DNA of 37,528 nt from Marinobacterium halophilum (GCF_003014615.1 NZ_PYGI01000009.1:1-37528), one strand, 5' to 3'. Shown: positions 1 to 7,855, counted from the stretch's first letter. The notes: generated by a model from the sequence alone, not told the origin. Translations and numbers: made by a program.

Positions 1-159
1 TCAACAGATATAAAGACGGACAGGGTAATGCCGAGGAGGATACAAAAAGGATACAAAACGGGGCTGAAACGAAAGAAAATGAAAAAAACCGGAGCGGAGA
101 GGGAGGATGCTCGTTATCGGTCAGTGTCTGGGAGCGGTGCTGGCCTGAATTGCGCGCAT
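1..159. other. Non-coding flank left of serA
   Basis: No convincing gene is seen in this end fragment. One open frame on the plus strand (28-252) is short, has no family resemblance, and runs through the serA terminator into the 3' end of serA. A purine-rich, A-rich stretch lies at about 45-100. Confidence 0.4.
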
Positions 160-195
160 AAAAAATCCGGAATCCTGATGATGGATTCCGGATTT
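160..195 (-). terminator. Rho-independent terminator of serA
   Basis: A perfect 13-bp inverted repeat (163-175 with 183-195) surrounds a 7-nt loop. Read leftward it is followed by six T (160-165). It lies 22 bases past the serA stop codon, so it should end the serA transcript. Confidence 0.85.
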
Positions 196-217
196 ATTGG
201 TCGTGCAGGGACGGTAA

Positions 218-1450
218 TCAGAACAGGCGGCGGCAGCGGATGGTGCCGTTGACCTGCTGCAGTTTTTCCAGTGCCAGCTTGGAGTAGTCGGCGTCAACGT
301 CGATGACTACATAGCCAACGGTCTCGTTGGTCTGCAGGTACTGACCGGAGATATTGATACCGTTCTCGGAGAACACGGTGTTGATCTGGGAGAGTACGCC
401 CGGAATGTTCTCGTGTACGTGCAGCAGACGGTGCTTGTTCGGGTGTTCCGGCAGCGCCACTTCCGGGAAGTTCACGGAGGTGATGGACGAGCCGTTGTCG
501 CTGTACTTGACCAGTTTTTCTGCCACTTCGTAGCCAATGTTTTCCTGGGCTTCCATAGTGGAGCCACCGACGTGCGGGGTCAGGATCACATTGTCGAATT
601 CACGCAGCGGGCTGATGAATTCGTCGTTGTTGCTGCGCGGCTCGACCGGGAATACGTCGATGGCGGCACCCAGGATCTTGTTGCTTTTCAGCGCTTCGCA
701 CAGGGCATCAATGTCCACCACGGTGCCACGGGCAGCGTTGATGAAGATGGCATCCTGTTTGATCTGATCGAACTGGGTTGCGCCCATCATGTTCTGGGTC
801 GCAGCGGTTTCCGGTACGTGCAGGGTGACGATGTCGCACATGCCTAGCAGTTCCGGCATGGAGCTGACCTGCTTGGCGTTGCCCAGCGGCAGCTTGGTGA
901 TGACGTCGTAGAAGTAGACATCCATGCCCAGGCCTTCGGCCAGCACGCTCAGCTGGGAGCCGATGCTGCCGTAACCGACGATACCCAGTTTCTTGCCACG
1001 GATTTCGTAGGAGTTCTTGGCGCTCTTCTGCCATTCGCCACGGTGTGCCTTGGCATTCTTTTCCGCTACGCCACGCAGCAGAATGATTGCTTCGGCCAGC
1101 ACCAGCTCAGCGACAGAACGGGTGTTGGAGTAGGGCGCGTTGAATACGGCGACGGCGCCTTCGGTTGCGGCCTGCAGGTCCACCTGGTTGGTGCCGATGC
1201 AGAAGCAGCCTACGGCAACCAGCTTCTCGGCCGCTTCGAACACCTGACGGGTCAACTGGGTACGTGAACGGATGCCGATGAAGTGGACGTCACGAACTTT
1301 TTCGATCAGCTCCTCTTCCGGCAGGGAACCGGTGTGGAATTCGATGTTGGTGTAGCCCTGCGCGTTTAGCGTGTCGATCGCGGACTGGTGCACGCCTTCC
1401 AGCAACAGAATTCTGATCTTGCTCTTATCCAGAGAAGTAGTTTTGCTCAT
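218..1450 (-). CDS. serA: D-3-phosphoglycerate dehydrogenase
   Basis: This enzyme oxidises 3-phosphoglycerate to 3-phosphohydroxypyruvate with NAD, the committed step of serine synthesis, in the cytosol. The protein is 410 residues, the length of the short E. coli-type enzyme. Visible parts are an N-terminal substrate-binding region, a Rossmann nucleotide motif (GYGSIG), the catalytic arginine segment (NAARGTVVD), the C-terminal catalytic histidine (TPHVGGST), and a terminal ACT domain (LLHVHENIPGVL onward) that binds serine for feedback inhibition in this family. The ATG start is preceded by a weak AGAAG site. It has its own 192-bp upstream gap, so it is probably transcribed separately from ppnP, and a strong terminator follows it. 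Identification is secure. Confidence 0.97.
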   Translation of the reverse strand: MSKTTSLDKSKIRILLLEGVHQSAIDTLNAQGYTNIEFHTGSLPEEELIEKVRDVHFIGIRSRTQLTRQVFEAAEKLVAVGCFCIGTNQVDLQAATEGAVAVFNAPYSNTRSVAELVLAEAIILLRGVAEKNAKAHRGEWQKSAKNSYEIRGKKLGIVGYGSIGSQLSVLAEGLGMDVYFYDVITKLPLGNAKQVSSMPELLGMCDIVTLHVPETAATQNMMGATQFDQIKQDAIFINAARGTVVDIDALCEALKSNKILGAAIDVFPVEPRSNNDEFISPLREFDNVILTPHVGGSTMEAQENIGYEVAEKLVKYSDNGSSITSVNFPEVALPEHPNKHRLLHVHENIPGVLSQINTVFSENGINISGQYLQTNETVGYVVIDVDADYSKLALEKLQQVNGTIRCRRLF

Positions 1451-1514
1451 CTTCTGCGACTCATGCTGCAGCTGGGCGGAAACTCGTCCAGCCAGGGGAA
1501 ATTTGAGGTTGGCA

Positions 1515-1523
1515 AGTCTAGCA
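1515..1523 (-). promoter_or_regulatory. Candidate extended -10 promoter of serA
   Basis: Read leftward, the gap before serA contains TGC-TAGACT, which fits an extended -10 element (TGn followed by TAnnnT). No good -35 hexamer is seen 17 bases upstream. It lies about 65 bases from the serA start. This is a motif match only. Confidence 0.35.
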
Positions 1524-1566
1524 CAAACTCGATTAAGTGTTTGGGCTACACAGCGTTGCAGCGCGG

Positions 1567-1602
1567 AAAAATATTCAGCTTGGCGTGAACAGAAGCCAAG
1601 TT
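1567..1602 (-). terminator. Possible weak terminator after ppnP
   Basis: The arms CTTGGC (1579-1584) and GCCAAG (1595-1600) form a 6-bp stem with a 10-nt loop. Read leftward, a run of five T follows about 8 bases later (1567-1571). The distance from stem to T-run is longer than usual, so termination would be inefficient. Confidence 0.35.
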
Positions 1603-1642
1603 GAGGGCCGAGGTGGGGTCAGCCCTGCAGTATCGGGCGCGC

Positions 1643-1924
1643 TTAGCTGTAGTAGCAGAGGTAGGCGGTCGGAGTTTCAATGCGGGCGTCGAACGAATCA
1701 CCGGCGGTGATGTTGAATTCGGTACCGGCAGGGAAAGCAGTCCACTCTTCACTGCCTGGCAGGCGCACGGTCAGCTGACCGGCGGTGACGATCATGCGCT
1801 CGTTCTGGCTGGTGCCGAAGGTGAATTCACCCGGGAGCATGACGCCAGAGGTCGCCGGACCTTCCGGGGTTTCAAAGGCGATGGAGACGACTTTCCCGTC
1901 GAAGTAGGTATTGGTGCTGAGCAT
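1643..1924 (-). CDS. ppnP: Pyrimidine/purine nucleoside phosphorylase (PpnP/YaiE family)
   Basis: The family (DUF1255, E. coli YaiE/PpnP) phosphorolyses many nucleosides to the base and ribose-1-phosphate. The protein is 93 residues against 94 in E. coli and forms a small beta-barrel (cupin) domain. It opens MLSTNTYFDGKV and ends PTAYLCYYS, both closely matching the family pattern. The open frame extends upstream, but the start at 1924 is preceded by a strong AAGGAGAG site 5 bases away and matches the family N-terminus. It lies 74 bases after the LysR gene on the same strand and could be co-transcribed with it. No functional link to that regulator is evident. Confidence 0.93.
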   Translation of the reverse strand: MLSTNTYFDGKVVSIAFETPEGPATSGVMLPGEFTFGTSQNERMIVTAGQLTVRLPGSEEWTAFPAGTEFNITAGDSFDARIETPTAYLCYYS

Positions 1925-1998
1925 GGGCTCTCCTTGCAGCAGGGGCCATGATGGCCGTGATATCGGGACCCGCATCATAATCCGGGGACCGATGGCTG

Positions 1999-2886
1999 TC
2001 ATCTGCTGTGGCTGGCGGGGGCCTGTTCCAGTACCAGATCGACAAAGGTCTGGTTGGCGCGGGATAACCGGTGCCCCTTGCGCCAGGCCAGTGACAGGTC
2101 CAGCCAAACGGGCACGGTGAAGGGTACCGCCACCAATGCCGGGTCGTCGGCCACCACCATTTTCAACAGCGTGGTGATGCCGTAGTCGTGGGCGACGATC
2201 TGTTTGATCAACGGAATCAGGTTGGTTTCGAAGCCGATGTTCGGGGTCACACCGACCTCTTCGCTGATACGGTCGATCACTTCGCGGTGGAAATAGCCCT
2301 CCTTGAATAACACCAGTTCTTCAGCGAAGAATGCGTCGTAGCTGATGGTATCAGCCTTCGCGAGCGCATGGTCGGCCGGGAGAATGGCCATCATCTGATC
2401 CTGCAGGAAGCGGTGGGTTTCCAGATCAGTCGGTGGCGTATCGGTGACAATGACGCCCATATCGATGTCACCCCGATGGATCATCGTCTGGATTTTGCGG
2501 GTACCGGCCTCGATCACTTCCAGGCGTACGCCGGGATAGCGGTGGCGGAAAGCCATCAGGATCGGTGGGAAGTAGTAGGAACCGAGCATGCTGGGAATAC
2601 CGATCCTGACTTCGCCGCGCTCGAGGGCATGAAGTTCGCGTACTTCACGTTCGGCATCGGCTACGGCCTGCAGAATCAGGCGGGCGTGGCGGGCCAGAAC
2701 CTCGCCCTCGTCGGTCAGGGTGACCCGGCGTTCGTGGCGATTGAACAGCGGCAAGTCCAGCGTCTGTTCCAGCTTGCGGATCGCCATGCTGACCGCAGGC
2801 TGGGCGATATGCAGTTGCTCGGCGGCAGCGGTAAAGCCGCCCTGATCGGCGACCATCAGAAAATAACGCAGGCTGCGAATATCCAT
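1999..2886 (-). CDS. LysR-family transcriptional regulator (YnfL-like position)
   Basis: A 295-residue LysR-type regulator. The N-terminal winged helix-turn-helix (about residues 1-60, MDIRSLRYFLMVADQGG...AQPAVSMAIRKLE) is canonical. It is followed by the linker helix and a two-lobed periplasmic-binding-protein-like effector domain from about residue 90. It is divergent from the MFS transporter starting at 2993, the same arrangement as E. coli ynfL/ynfM, so it probably controls that exporter and itself from the shared 106-bp gap. The inducer is unknown. The start fits the usual LysR N-terminus. Family assignment is secure; the target is inferred from layout only. Confidence 0.93.
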   Translation of the reverse strand: MDIRSLRYFLMVADQGGFTAAAEQLHIAQPAVSMAIRKLEQTLDLPLFNRHERRVTLTDEGEVLARHARLILQAVADAEREVRELHALERGEVRIGIPSMLGSYYFPPILMAFRHRYPGVRLEVIEAGTRKIQTMIHRGDIDMGVIVTDTPPTDLETHRFLQDQMMAILPADHALAKADTISYDAFFAEELVLFKEGYFHREVIDRISEEVGVTPNIGFETNLIPLIKQIVAHDYGITTLLKMVVADDPALVAVPFTVPVWLDLSLAWRKGHRLSRANQTFVDLVLEQAPASHSR

Positions 2887-2896
2887 ATCAACCTTA

Positions 2897-2924
2897 TTGA
2901 TGGGTTAGATAAAAACTATATATT
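2897..2924 (+). promoter_or_regulatory. Candidate promoter in the LysR/MFS divergent gap
   Basis: TTGATG (2897-2902) and TATATT (2919-2924) are spaced by 16 bases and point toward the MFS gene. They lie in an AT-rich stretch (2905-2937) between the two divergent starts, where a LysR protein would be expected to bind. No single T-N11-A LysR box stands out. Confidence 0.4.
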
Positions 2925-2992
2925 TTAATGATTCTAATGGGGCTGCTATTGTCTCGCCAGTTTCCCCCTTCTTATTGTGTTCAGGTGTCTCG

Positions 2993-4192
2993 ATGATTAC
3001 ATCCGGCAGTTCCACTTTTTGGCGCGCCACGCTGGCGTTGTGCCTGGGGTCGTTCATGATCTTCGCCAATGTGTATATCACCCAGCCGCTGTTGCCGATG
3101 CTGGCACAGACCTTCGAGGTGTCGGCACTGCAGGCGGGCTGGACCTTCACGGTCACCACGTTGACGCTGGGGCTGTCGTTGCTGATCTGGGGGCCGCTGT
3201 CCGATGCGTTGGGGCGGCGCTGGATCATGCTGCTGACCATGAGCGGTGCGACACTGGTCACGCTGCTGCTGTCGCAGACCGACAGTTACACCGGCATGCT
3301 GGTGCTGCGGGCAGTACAGGGCGTGTTGCTGGCGGGATTGCCTGCCATCGCCATCGCCTGGATGGGGGATGAGTTCGAGCGTCCGGCGATGCTGTTGGCC
3401 GTGGGGCTTTATATCGGTGGCAACAGTCTGGGCGGCATTAGCGGGCGATTGATTGGCGGTTTTGTTGGCGACTGGCTGGGCTGGTCGCAGGCGTTCATGG
3501 TGATGACCCTGCTCAGCGTGGTCTGTCTGCTGGTGTTTGCGCTGATGTTACCGGCCTCGAAGAACTTCCGGCCGCAACCGCTGAAGCCGCGGCGGATGCT
3601 GGCAGACTTGGGAAGCCATCTGCGCAATCCGGTGTTGTTGCTGGCCTATTTGATCGGCGGCTTCAACTTCTTTATCTTCATTAATCAGTACAGCTATATC
3701 ACCTTTGTGTTGGCTGACGCGCCCTATAACCTGCCGACCCGTGTGCTGGGGATGCTGTTTCTGACCTATCTGTCCGGTACCGTGGGGTCGGCAATTGCCG
3801 GTAAGGTCGGGCAGCGGCTGGCTCAGCCACTGTGCATGGCGCTGGGCGTGCTGGTGCTGATGACCGGCACGGTGCTGACGCTGTCAACGGAGTTGTGGCT
3901 GATTGTGCTCGGCTTTCTGGTCAACAGTTTCGGGTTTTTCTTTGCCCATTCCAGTGCCAGCAGCTGGGTCAGTCAGAATGCCCATCATGCCCGTGCCAGT
4001 GCGTCCTCGCTGTACCTGCTGTTCTACTACACGGGGGCGAGTACCGGTGGCTTTTACCTGCATCCGTTCTGGGAGTGGCAGGCCTGGAACGGTGTCGTCA
4101 TCGGTTCGCTGCTGGTGCTGTTGTTGACGCTGGGTTTGAGTCTTGCGCTGTACCGGTTACAGCAGCGTCGGTCGGTCACGGTCGCGGGATGA
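2993..4192 (+). CDS. MFS transporter, YnfM/drug-H+ antiporter type
   Basis: A 399-residue inner-membrane protein with about 12 hydrophobic segments. The MFS signature between TM2 and TM3 is present (GPLSDALGRRWIM), and a related motif with glycine and arginine (GISGRLIGG) follows TM5, as in E. coli YnfM. It also shares the YnfM-like stretches YITQPLLP and HSSASSWVSQNA. The family exports small molecules by proton antiport; the substrate is unknown. I chose the ATG at 2993 over an in-frame TTG at 2975 because translation from it gives a normal cytoplasmic N-terminus and a weak AGGTG site precedes it. The LysR gene is divergent, as in ynfL/ynfM. Confidence 0.9.
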   Translation: MITSGSSTFWRATLALCLGSFMIFANVYITQPLLPMLAQTFEVSALQAGWTFTVTTLTLGLSLLIWGPLSDALGRRWIMLLTMSGATLVTLLLSQTDSYTGMLVLRAVQGVLLAGLPAIAIAWMGDEFERPAMLLAVGLYIGGNSLGGISGRLIGGFVGDWLGWSQAFMVMTLLSVVCLLVFALMLPASKNFRPQPLKPRRMLADLGSHLRNPVLLLAYLIGGFNFFIFINQYSYITFVLADAPYNLPTRVLGMLFLTYLSGTVGSAIAGKVGQRLAQPLCMALGVLVLMTGTVLTLSTELWLIVLGFLVNSFGFFFAHSSASSWVSQNAHHARASASSLYLLFYYTGASTGGFYLHPFWEWQAWNGVVIGSLLVLLLTLGLSLALYRLQQRRSVTVAG

Positions 4193-4234
4193 TCTGTTAA
4201 ACTGTTGACAATACCCGCCTTCAGGAGAGTCGAC

Positions 4235-4906
4235 ATGTCATATCAACACCGCAACGCCGATGGCAGCAAGCTGGATCTGCCATTGGGCAAGGTGGTCTGT
4301 ATCGGCCGCAACTATGCCGACCACGCCCTTGAGCTGAATAACCCGATCCCCAAAGAGCCGATTCTGTTCATCAAGCCCGCCACCTCGGTGGTGCCGATGG
4401 AGCAGCCGTTCACCGTGCCGACCGATCGGGGCGCGGTGCATTTCGAGACCGAGATGGCGATCCTGGTCGGTGAAACGCTCAAAAATGCTGATGAGTCACG
4501 CGTGATGCATGCCATTGCCGGTATTGGTCTGGGGCTGGATCTGACCCTGCGTGAGGTTCAGGACCAGCTCAAGCAGAAGGGCCAACCTTGGGAGAAGTCC
4601 AAGTGTTTTGATGGGGCCTGCCCGCTGTCGGCGTTTCTGTCACCGGCATCGGTGAATGATCTGGCCAATGTGCAGATTCGTTTAACCGTGAACGGTGAAA
4701 CCCGTCAGGATGGCAACTCGGCGCAGATGCTGACGCCGGTGCTCAAGCTGTTGGCCTATGCCAGTCACTGGTTCACGCTGGAACCGGGCGATGTGGTGCT
4801 GACCGGCACACCCGCAGGCGTCGGGCCGGTTCAGCCGGGTGACCAGTTGCGGGTGGAACTGGTTGACCTGCTGCGGGTCGAAACCGCTGTTCAACAAACG
4901 GATTAA
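4235..4906 (+). CDS. Fumarylacetoacetate hydrolase-family protein (YcgM/FAHD1-like)
   Basis: A 223-residue single-domain FAH-fold enzyme. The N-terminal signature VVCIGRNYADHALEL and the metal-binding HFETE motif (His69, Glu71, Glu73), with Asp102 in GLGLDLTLRE, mark the divalent-metal active site. It ends with the family block GDVVLTGTPAGVGP. Relatives act on acylpyruvates or oxaloacetate (hydrolase, decarboxylase or tautomerase), and the exact substrate cannot be read from sequence. The ATG at 4235 has an AGGAGAG site at 4223-4229. An in-frame TTG at 4205 was rejected. It lies 42 bases after the MFS gene and 29 bases before the hemJ-like gene, so the three are probably co-transcribed. Confidence 0.92.
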   Translation: MSYQHRNADGSKLDLPLGKVVCIGRNYADHALELNNPIPKEPILFIKPATSVVPMEQPFTVPTDRGAVHFETEMAILVGETLKNADESRVMHAIAGIGLGLDLTLREVQDQLKQKGQPWEKSKCFDGACPLSAFLSPASVNDLANVQIRLTVNGETRQDGNSAQMLTPVLKLLAYASHWFTLEPGDVVLTGTPAGVGPVQPGDQLRVELVDLLRVETAVQQTD

Positions 4907-4935
4907 GGTACGGGTTGTACCGACAAGGGGACGCA

Positions 4936-5349
4936 ATGCTCTGGTATAAAATGCTGCACATTCTGGCCATGACCAGCTGGATGGCCGGGATTTTCTATTT
5001 GCCACGGATCTTCGTGCATTATGTGGAAGGCCGTGAAGCGGGGCAGGATGTGGCTCGGCTGGAAATCATGGCGCGCAAGCTGTACGGCTTCATGACCATC
5101 ATGGCGGTGTTTACGCTGGGGCTGGGGCTTTGGCTGTGGCTGGGCTACAGTTTCAGCGGCGGCTGGCTGCATGCCAAGCTGTTGTTTGTGGCCTTGCTGA
5201 TCGGCTTCCATTTCTGGTGCCGGGCGTATCTGCAGCAGATGCAGCGTGGGGAACTGAGTCGCAGCGGTCGCTACTTCCGTTTGTATAACGAACTGCCGTT
5301 ACTGATCTTCATTCCGATTCTGATCTTTGTGGTGGTGAAGCCTTTCTAA
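4936..5349 (+). CDS. hemJ: Protoporphyrinogen IX oxidase, HemJ family
   Basis: A 137-residue membrane protein with four hydrophobic helices. It has the HemJ/UPF0093 pattern: MLWYKMLHILAMTSWMAG at the start (conserved His8), LPRIFVHYVEG (Arg24, His28) and the LHAKLLFV segment with a conserved lysine. HemJ oxidises protoporphyrinogen IX to protoporphyrin IX in the inner membrane for haem synthesis, in bacteria that use neither HemG nor HemY. The start at 4936 is preceded by AAGGGG, 5 bases away; an in-frame TTG at 4915 was rejected. A terminator follows at 5362. Family is confident; activity is inferred. Confidence 0.9.
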   Translation: MLWYKMLHILAMTSWMAGIFYLPRIFVHYVEGREAGQDVARLEIMARKLYGFMTIMAVFTLGLGLWLWLGYSFSGGWLHAKLLFVALLIGFHFWCRAYLQQMQRGELSRSGRYFRLYNELPLLIFIPILIFVVVKPF

Positions 5350-5361
5350 CAGGACAGCTTT

Positions 5362-5404
5362 AAAGGAAGTACAGACAGACTTTTCTGCACTTCCTTTTTA
5401 TTTT
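5362..5404 (+). terminator. Terminator after hemJ
   Basis: A 14-bp stem with one mismatch (5362-5375 with 5384-5397) and an 8-nt loop is followed by a T-rich tail (TTTTTATTTT). It ends the MFS-FAH-hemJ unit. A-rich sequence on the left arm means it could also act on leftward transcripts from the AT-rich island. Confidence 0.8.
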
Positions 5405-5420
5405 CGGGGATCCTTAATTA

Positions 5421-5810
5421 TCAAGGTTGATTAAGTTGATCCAAGGCTATTTCTTCACGATCGCCTGAAATGAATATTTTTCCAGTATCATAATTTTGAG
5501 TGATAACTACATTAGCATAGCCTTGGTCATCATATTCCGATTTTAAATCCGGTTTGCATTCTTTGTTTACATTGCAACGTAACACTTCTAGAATGATTTT
5601 TTCATTTTCTATATGAATATTAATCCCGGGTGAAAAATACAAGCTTTCTAATGTTGGTTGGTATTTTATATGTATACTTTTATCTTTTTTTGTATAACTA
5701 AAATTATTCAGCTGTGATAAATCGTATTTAATTTTTTCTTTTTCATCCGCTATGCAGCTAGTTGTTATAAAAGAGATGATAATCGCAAAAAAAATATTTA
5801 ACTTTACCAT
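5421..5810 (-). CDS. Unrecognised secreted protein, candidate periplasmic immunity partner
   Basis: I do not recognise a family. The 129-residue protein starts with a hydrophobic signal peptide (residues 2-18) ending ITTSC, which could be a lipobox (Cys19) or a Sec site just after it (SCIA/DE). The exported part is small and lysine- and isoleucine-rich, with two further cysteines (RCNVNKEC) that could form a disulfide. Its ATG overlaps the end of the upstream gene by 7 bases, so translation is probably coupled. The DNA is strikingly AT-rich compared with all neighbours. A short exported protein coupled behind a putative cell-wall-type peptidase is the standard layout of an immunity protein. 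That role is inferred from layout, not homology. Confidence 0.6.
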   Translation of the reverse strand: MVKLNIFFAIIISFITTSCIADEKEKIKYDLSQLNNFSYTKKDKSIHIKYQPTLESLYFSPGINIHIENEKIILEVLRCNVNKECKPDLKSEYDDQGYANVVITQNYDTGKIFISGDREEIALDQLNQP

Positions 5811-6274
5811 GAGGAAGAGTCATTATTGTTTGGTATTTTAGGCTGCACAAGAGATGTCGGATGTGTTCTCTCGAGCTCGTTGATATGCTCACCTAGCTCA
5901 CGAGGTGTTTCAAACCCCGCCCAGTCATCTGCATCAATATCAATCCCTGTAACTGTGGATAATACATCAGAAGCCCAAGATGCACAGGTGTTTGTATAGC
6001 GCCAACCAATGTTCTTCTTTAACTCAAGCTCGAGTATTAGGGATTTTTTCTTATTTAATTTAAAAAAACGGCTAGCTGAAGGGAACCTTGTACCTTCGAG
6101 GCCAATTATTATATCAGAGCCTCTGCCGTTATCTAGAGTTCTAGGATGATTGTCAGGCCATAACCCGTACGCAGTGGTTATACTATTACGCGTTACTGTA
6201 ATCCAAGAGTGGCCACTAGTAAAATCGCTTTTGTCACCGGCTACATTGCTGTATATGCCTAATGTAATACTCAT
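5804..6274 (-). CDS. Unrecognised protein with permuted papain-like His/Cys motifs, candidate effector
   Basis: A 156-residue protein with no signal peptide. Two motifs stand out: SGHSW (His22) near the N-terminus and NTCASWASDVL (Cys97) further on, followed by an Asp-rich stretch (DIDADDWAGFETPRELG). A His-before-Cys order is typical of circularly permuted papain/NlpC-P60-like enzymes, which include cell-wall amidases, acyltransferases and secretion-system effectors. AAAAAGGGAT at 6281-6290 gives a good ribosome site 6 bases before the ATG. The coding DNA is AT-rich and unlike its neighbours, suggesting horizontal acquisition. The downstream exported protein overlaps it by 7 bases. No VgrG, PAAR or Hcp gene is in the window, so delivery by a type VI system is speculation. 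Confidence 0.6.
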   Translation of the reverse strand: MSITLGIYSNVAGDKSDFTSGHSWITVTRNSITTAYGLWPDNHPRTLDNGRGSDIIIGLEGTRFPSASRFFKLNKKKSLILELELKKNIGWRYTNTCASWASDVLSTVTGIDIDADDWAGFETPRELGEHINELERTHPTSLVQPKIPNNNDSSSW

Positions 6275-6319
6275 TCAACAATCCCTTTTTAATGTTTGTA
6301 TGATACTTAAATACCATTG

Positions 6320-6358
6320 ATTATATTAAAAGTACCGCCGGTATTTTTGGTGATTATA
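6320..6358 (-). promoter_or_regulatory. Candidate -10 hexamers of the AT-rich gene pair
   Basis: Read leftward, two exact TATAAT hexamers occur upstream of the putative effector gene, at 6353-6358 and 6320-6325. Neither has a convincing -35 at 17 bases. They suggest that the pair has its own promoter and does not depend on ubiEJ read-through. The surrounding gap (6275-6419) is AT-rich, with no gene seen and no obvious ubiJ terminator. Confidence 0.4.
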
Positions 6359-6419
6359 AACCTGAAACCCCTTCTTTTTGAAAATCAAATTAGTATACGA
6401 TTGCGGAATGTACGAAAGC

Positions 6420-7037
6420 TTATTTTTTTTTGGTATTTGAAAGGCGGTCAACTCGTGCCGCAAGTCTGTCGGTAGCATCGCGTAGCTCTTCCACTTCTTC
6501 CTGCCAGATGTCGATTTCGACCTGCGTCGGCAGCAGGCGCGCTTCCTCGTGCAGGTATTCCTCCAGGCTGTGGATAAAACTGCTGCTGCCGTGGCGCAGC
6601 TGGTGGCGGGCGGAGCGCAGCAGGTTGGCTAGCGGGTGGGCGGCGGTATCACCGATCAGGTCACCCAGCCAGCCTTCCCAGTCGATCTGGCTATCGGCCA
6701 GAATCTGTTGCAGCCGGTGAACCAGGCCGCTGTCACCTTCCAGCTCCACTCCCTGGCCGAACAGCACGGCATTGCCGGCCGAGGGCAGGCGCATCAGGTT
6801 CAGTGCCGAGCCGCGCAGGCAGGCATCGGGCGTACCGGCGCTTTGTGCCAGCAGGTCGATGCCGCGAGCATGGGGTAACAGAAACAGATGGCATTCCGGT
6901 TGGGTGCAGTCGATGCGGATTTCGCGGCCAGCCAGTTCACCCAGACGCGCCAGCGTCACCGGATCCCGTGCCAGCACCCGGTTGAGGCTGGCCTCGGCGA
7001 GGGTCAGCAGGGTGGCATTGATCATTCCGGTGGCCAT
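6420..7037 (-). CDS. ubiJ: Ubiquinone biosynthesis accessory factor UbiJ (SCP2 domain)
   Basis: A 205-residue protein (E. coli UbiJ is 201). The N-terminal half is an SCP2-like lipid-binding domain, and the C-terminal part is helical and charged (IDIWQEEVEELRDATDRLAARVDRL), probably a coiled coil. UbiJ holds lipid intermediates for the soluble Ubi enzyme complex together with UbiK. An open frame continues 20 codons upstream into ubiE, but the ATG at 7037 has an AGGAG site 7 bases away and leaves a 25-bp gap after ubiE. The gene ends in a run of nine A before TAA. ubiB, which usually follows, is missing and the AT-rich island lies there instead. Confidence 0.88.
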   Translation of the reverse strand: MATGMINATLLTLAEASLNRVLARDPVTLARLGELAGREIRIDCTQPECHLFLLPHARGIDLLAQSAGTPDACLRGSALNLMRLPSAGNAVLFGQGVELEGDSGLVHRLQQILADSQIDWEGWLGDLIGDTAAHPLANLLRSARHQLRHGSSSFIHSLEEYLHEEARLLPTQVEIDIWQEEVEELRDATDRLAARVDRLSNTKKK

Positions 7038-7062
7038 GGCGATGCTCCTGTCGGCTTGAGGG

Positions 7063-7821
7063 TCAGGGCTTGATGCCGGTGTGCAGGGCGACGACACCGC
7101 CGGTCATGTTCTGATAACGGCAGTTGACGAAACCGGCCTGTTCCATCATTCCCTTCAGGGTTTCCTGGTCGGGATGCTTGCGGATCGACTCGGCCAGATA
7201 ACGGTAACTCTCGGCATCACCGGCAATCACCTTGCCCATCTGCGGCAGAATGTTGAACGAATAGAAATCGTACAGTTTGGTCAGTGCCGGGTTGTCGGTC
7301 TTGGAGAATTCCAGAATCATCAGCTTGCCGCCGGGCTTGAGGACACGCAGCATGGAGGCGATGGCCGCATTCTGGTCGGTGACGTTACGCAGGCCAAAGG
7401 CGATGGTGATCACGTCAAAGGTGTTGCTGGCGAACGGCAGGCATTCGGCGTTGGCCTGCACGTATTCCACGTTGCCGGCCACGCCGGAGTTGAGCAGCTT
7501 GTCGCGCCCGACCTTGAGCATGGAGTCGTTGATATCGGCCAGTACGACCTTGCCTTCGGGGCCGACCATGCGCGCGAACTTGCGCGTCAGATCGCCGGTG
7601 CCGCCGGCAATATCCAGCACCTTGTGGCCACGGCGTACACCGCTCTGGTCGATGGTGAGCCGCTTCCACAGACGGTGGATGCCGCCGGACATGAGGTCAT
7701 TCATCAGATCGTATTTGCCTGCCACCGAGTGGAAGACATCGGCGACGCGTTTGACCTTCTCCTCGACCGGTACGTCCTGATAGCCGAAGTGAGTGGTTTT
7801 CTTCCCGTTCTGCTCTGACAT
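7063..7821 (-). CDS. ubiE: Ubiquinone/menaquinone biosynthesis C-methyltransferase UbiE
   Basis: A 252-residue class I SAM-dependent methyltransferase. The SAM motif [11 protein letters not shown] (residues 69-79) and the family blocks [19 protein letters not shown] and [14 protein letters not shown] are present, and the end [10 protein letters not shown] is canonical. It C-methylates demethoxy-quinol intermediates of ubiquinone synthesis. The start at 7821 (MSEQNGK) fits the family; 12 upstream in-frame codons were rejected. ubiJ follows 25 bases later, so they form an operon. A promoter candidate lies at 7856-7884. Confidence 0.97.
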   Translation of the reverse strand: MSEQNGKKTTHFGYQDVPVEEKVKRVADVFHSVAGKYDLMNDLMSGGIHRLWKRLTIDQSGVRRGHKVLDIAGGTGDLTRKFARMVGPEGKVVLADINDSMLKVGRDKLLNSGVAGNVEYVQANAECLPFASNTFDVITIAFGLRNVTDQNAAIASMLRVLKPGGKLMILEFSKTDNPALTKLYDFYSFNILPQMGKVIAGDAESYRYLAESIRKHPDQETLKGMMEQAGFVNCRYQNMTGGVVALHTGIKP

Positions 7822-7855
7822 TATTCTCTGTCCGACTGTTGTTCTCGATGAGGGC

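Noticed and set aside
28-252. A 74-codon open frame at the left end
   Set aside because: It reads through the serA terminator and into the 3' end of serA, and has no family resemblance or good ribosome site.
6328-6348. Small hairpin with A- and T-rich flanks upstream of the putative effector gene
   Set aside because: The GC core is only about 4 bp with a mismatch, too weak to call a terminator.
5405-6419. AT-rich island checked for an insertion sequence or integrase
   Set aside because: No transposase, terminal inverted repeats or duplicated flanks could be seen, so it is not called a mobile element.
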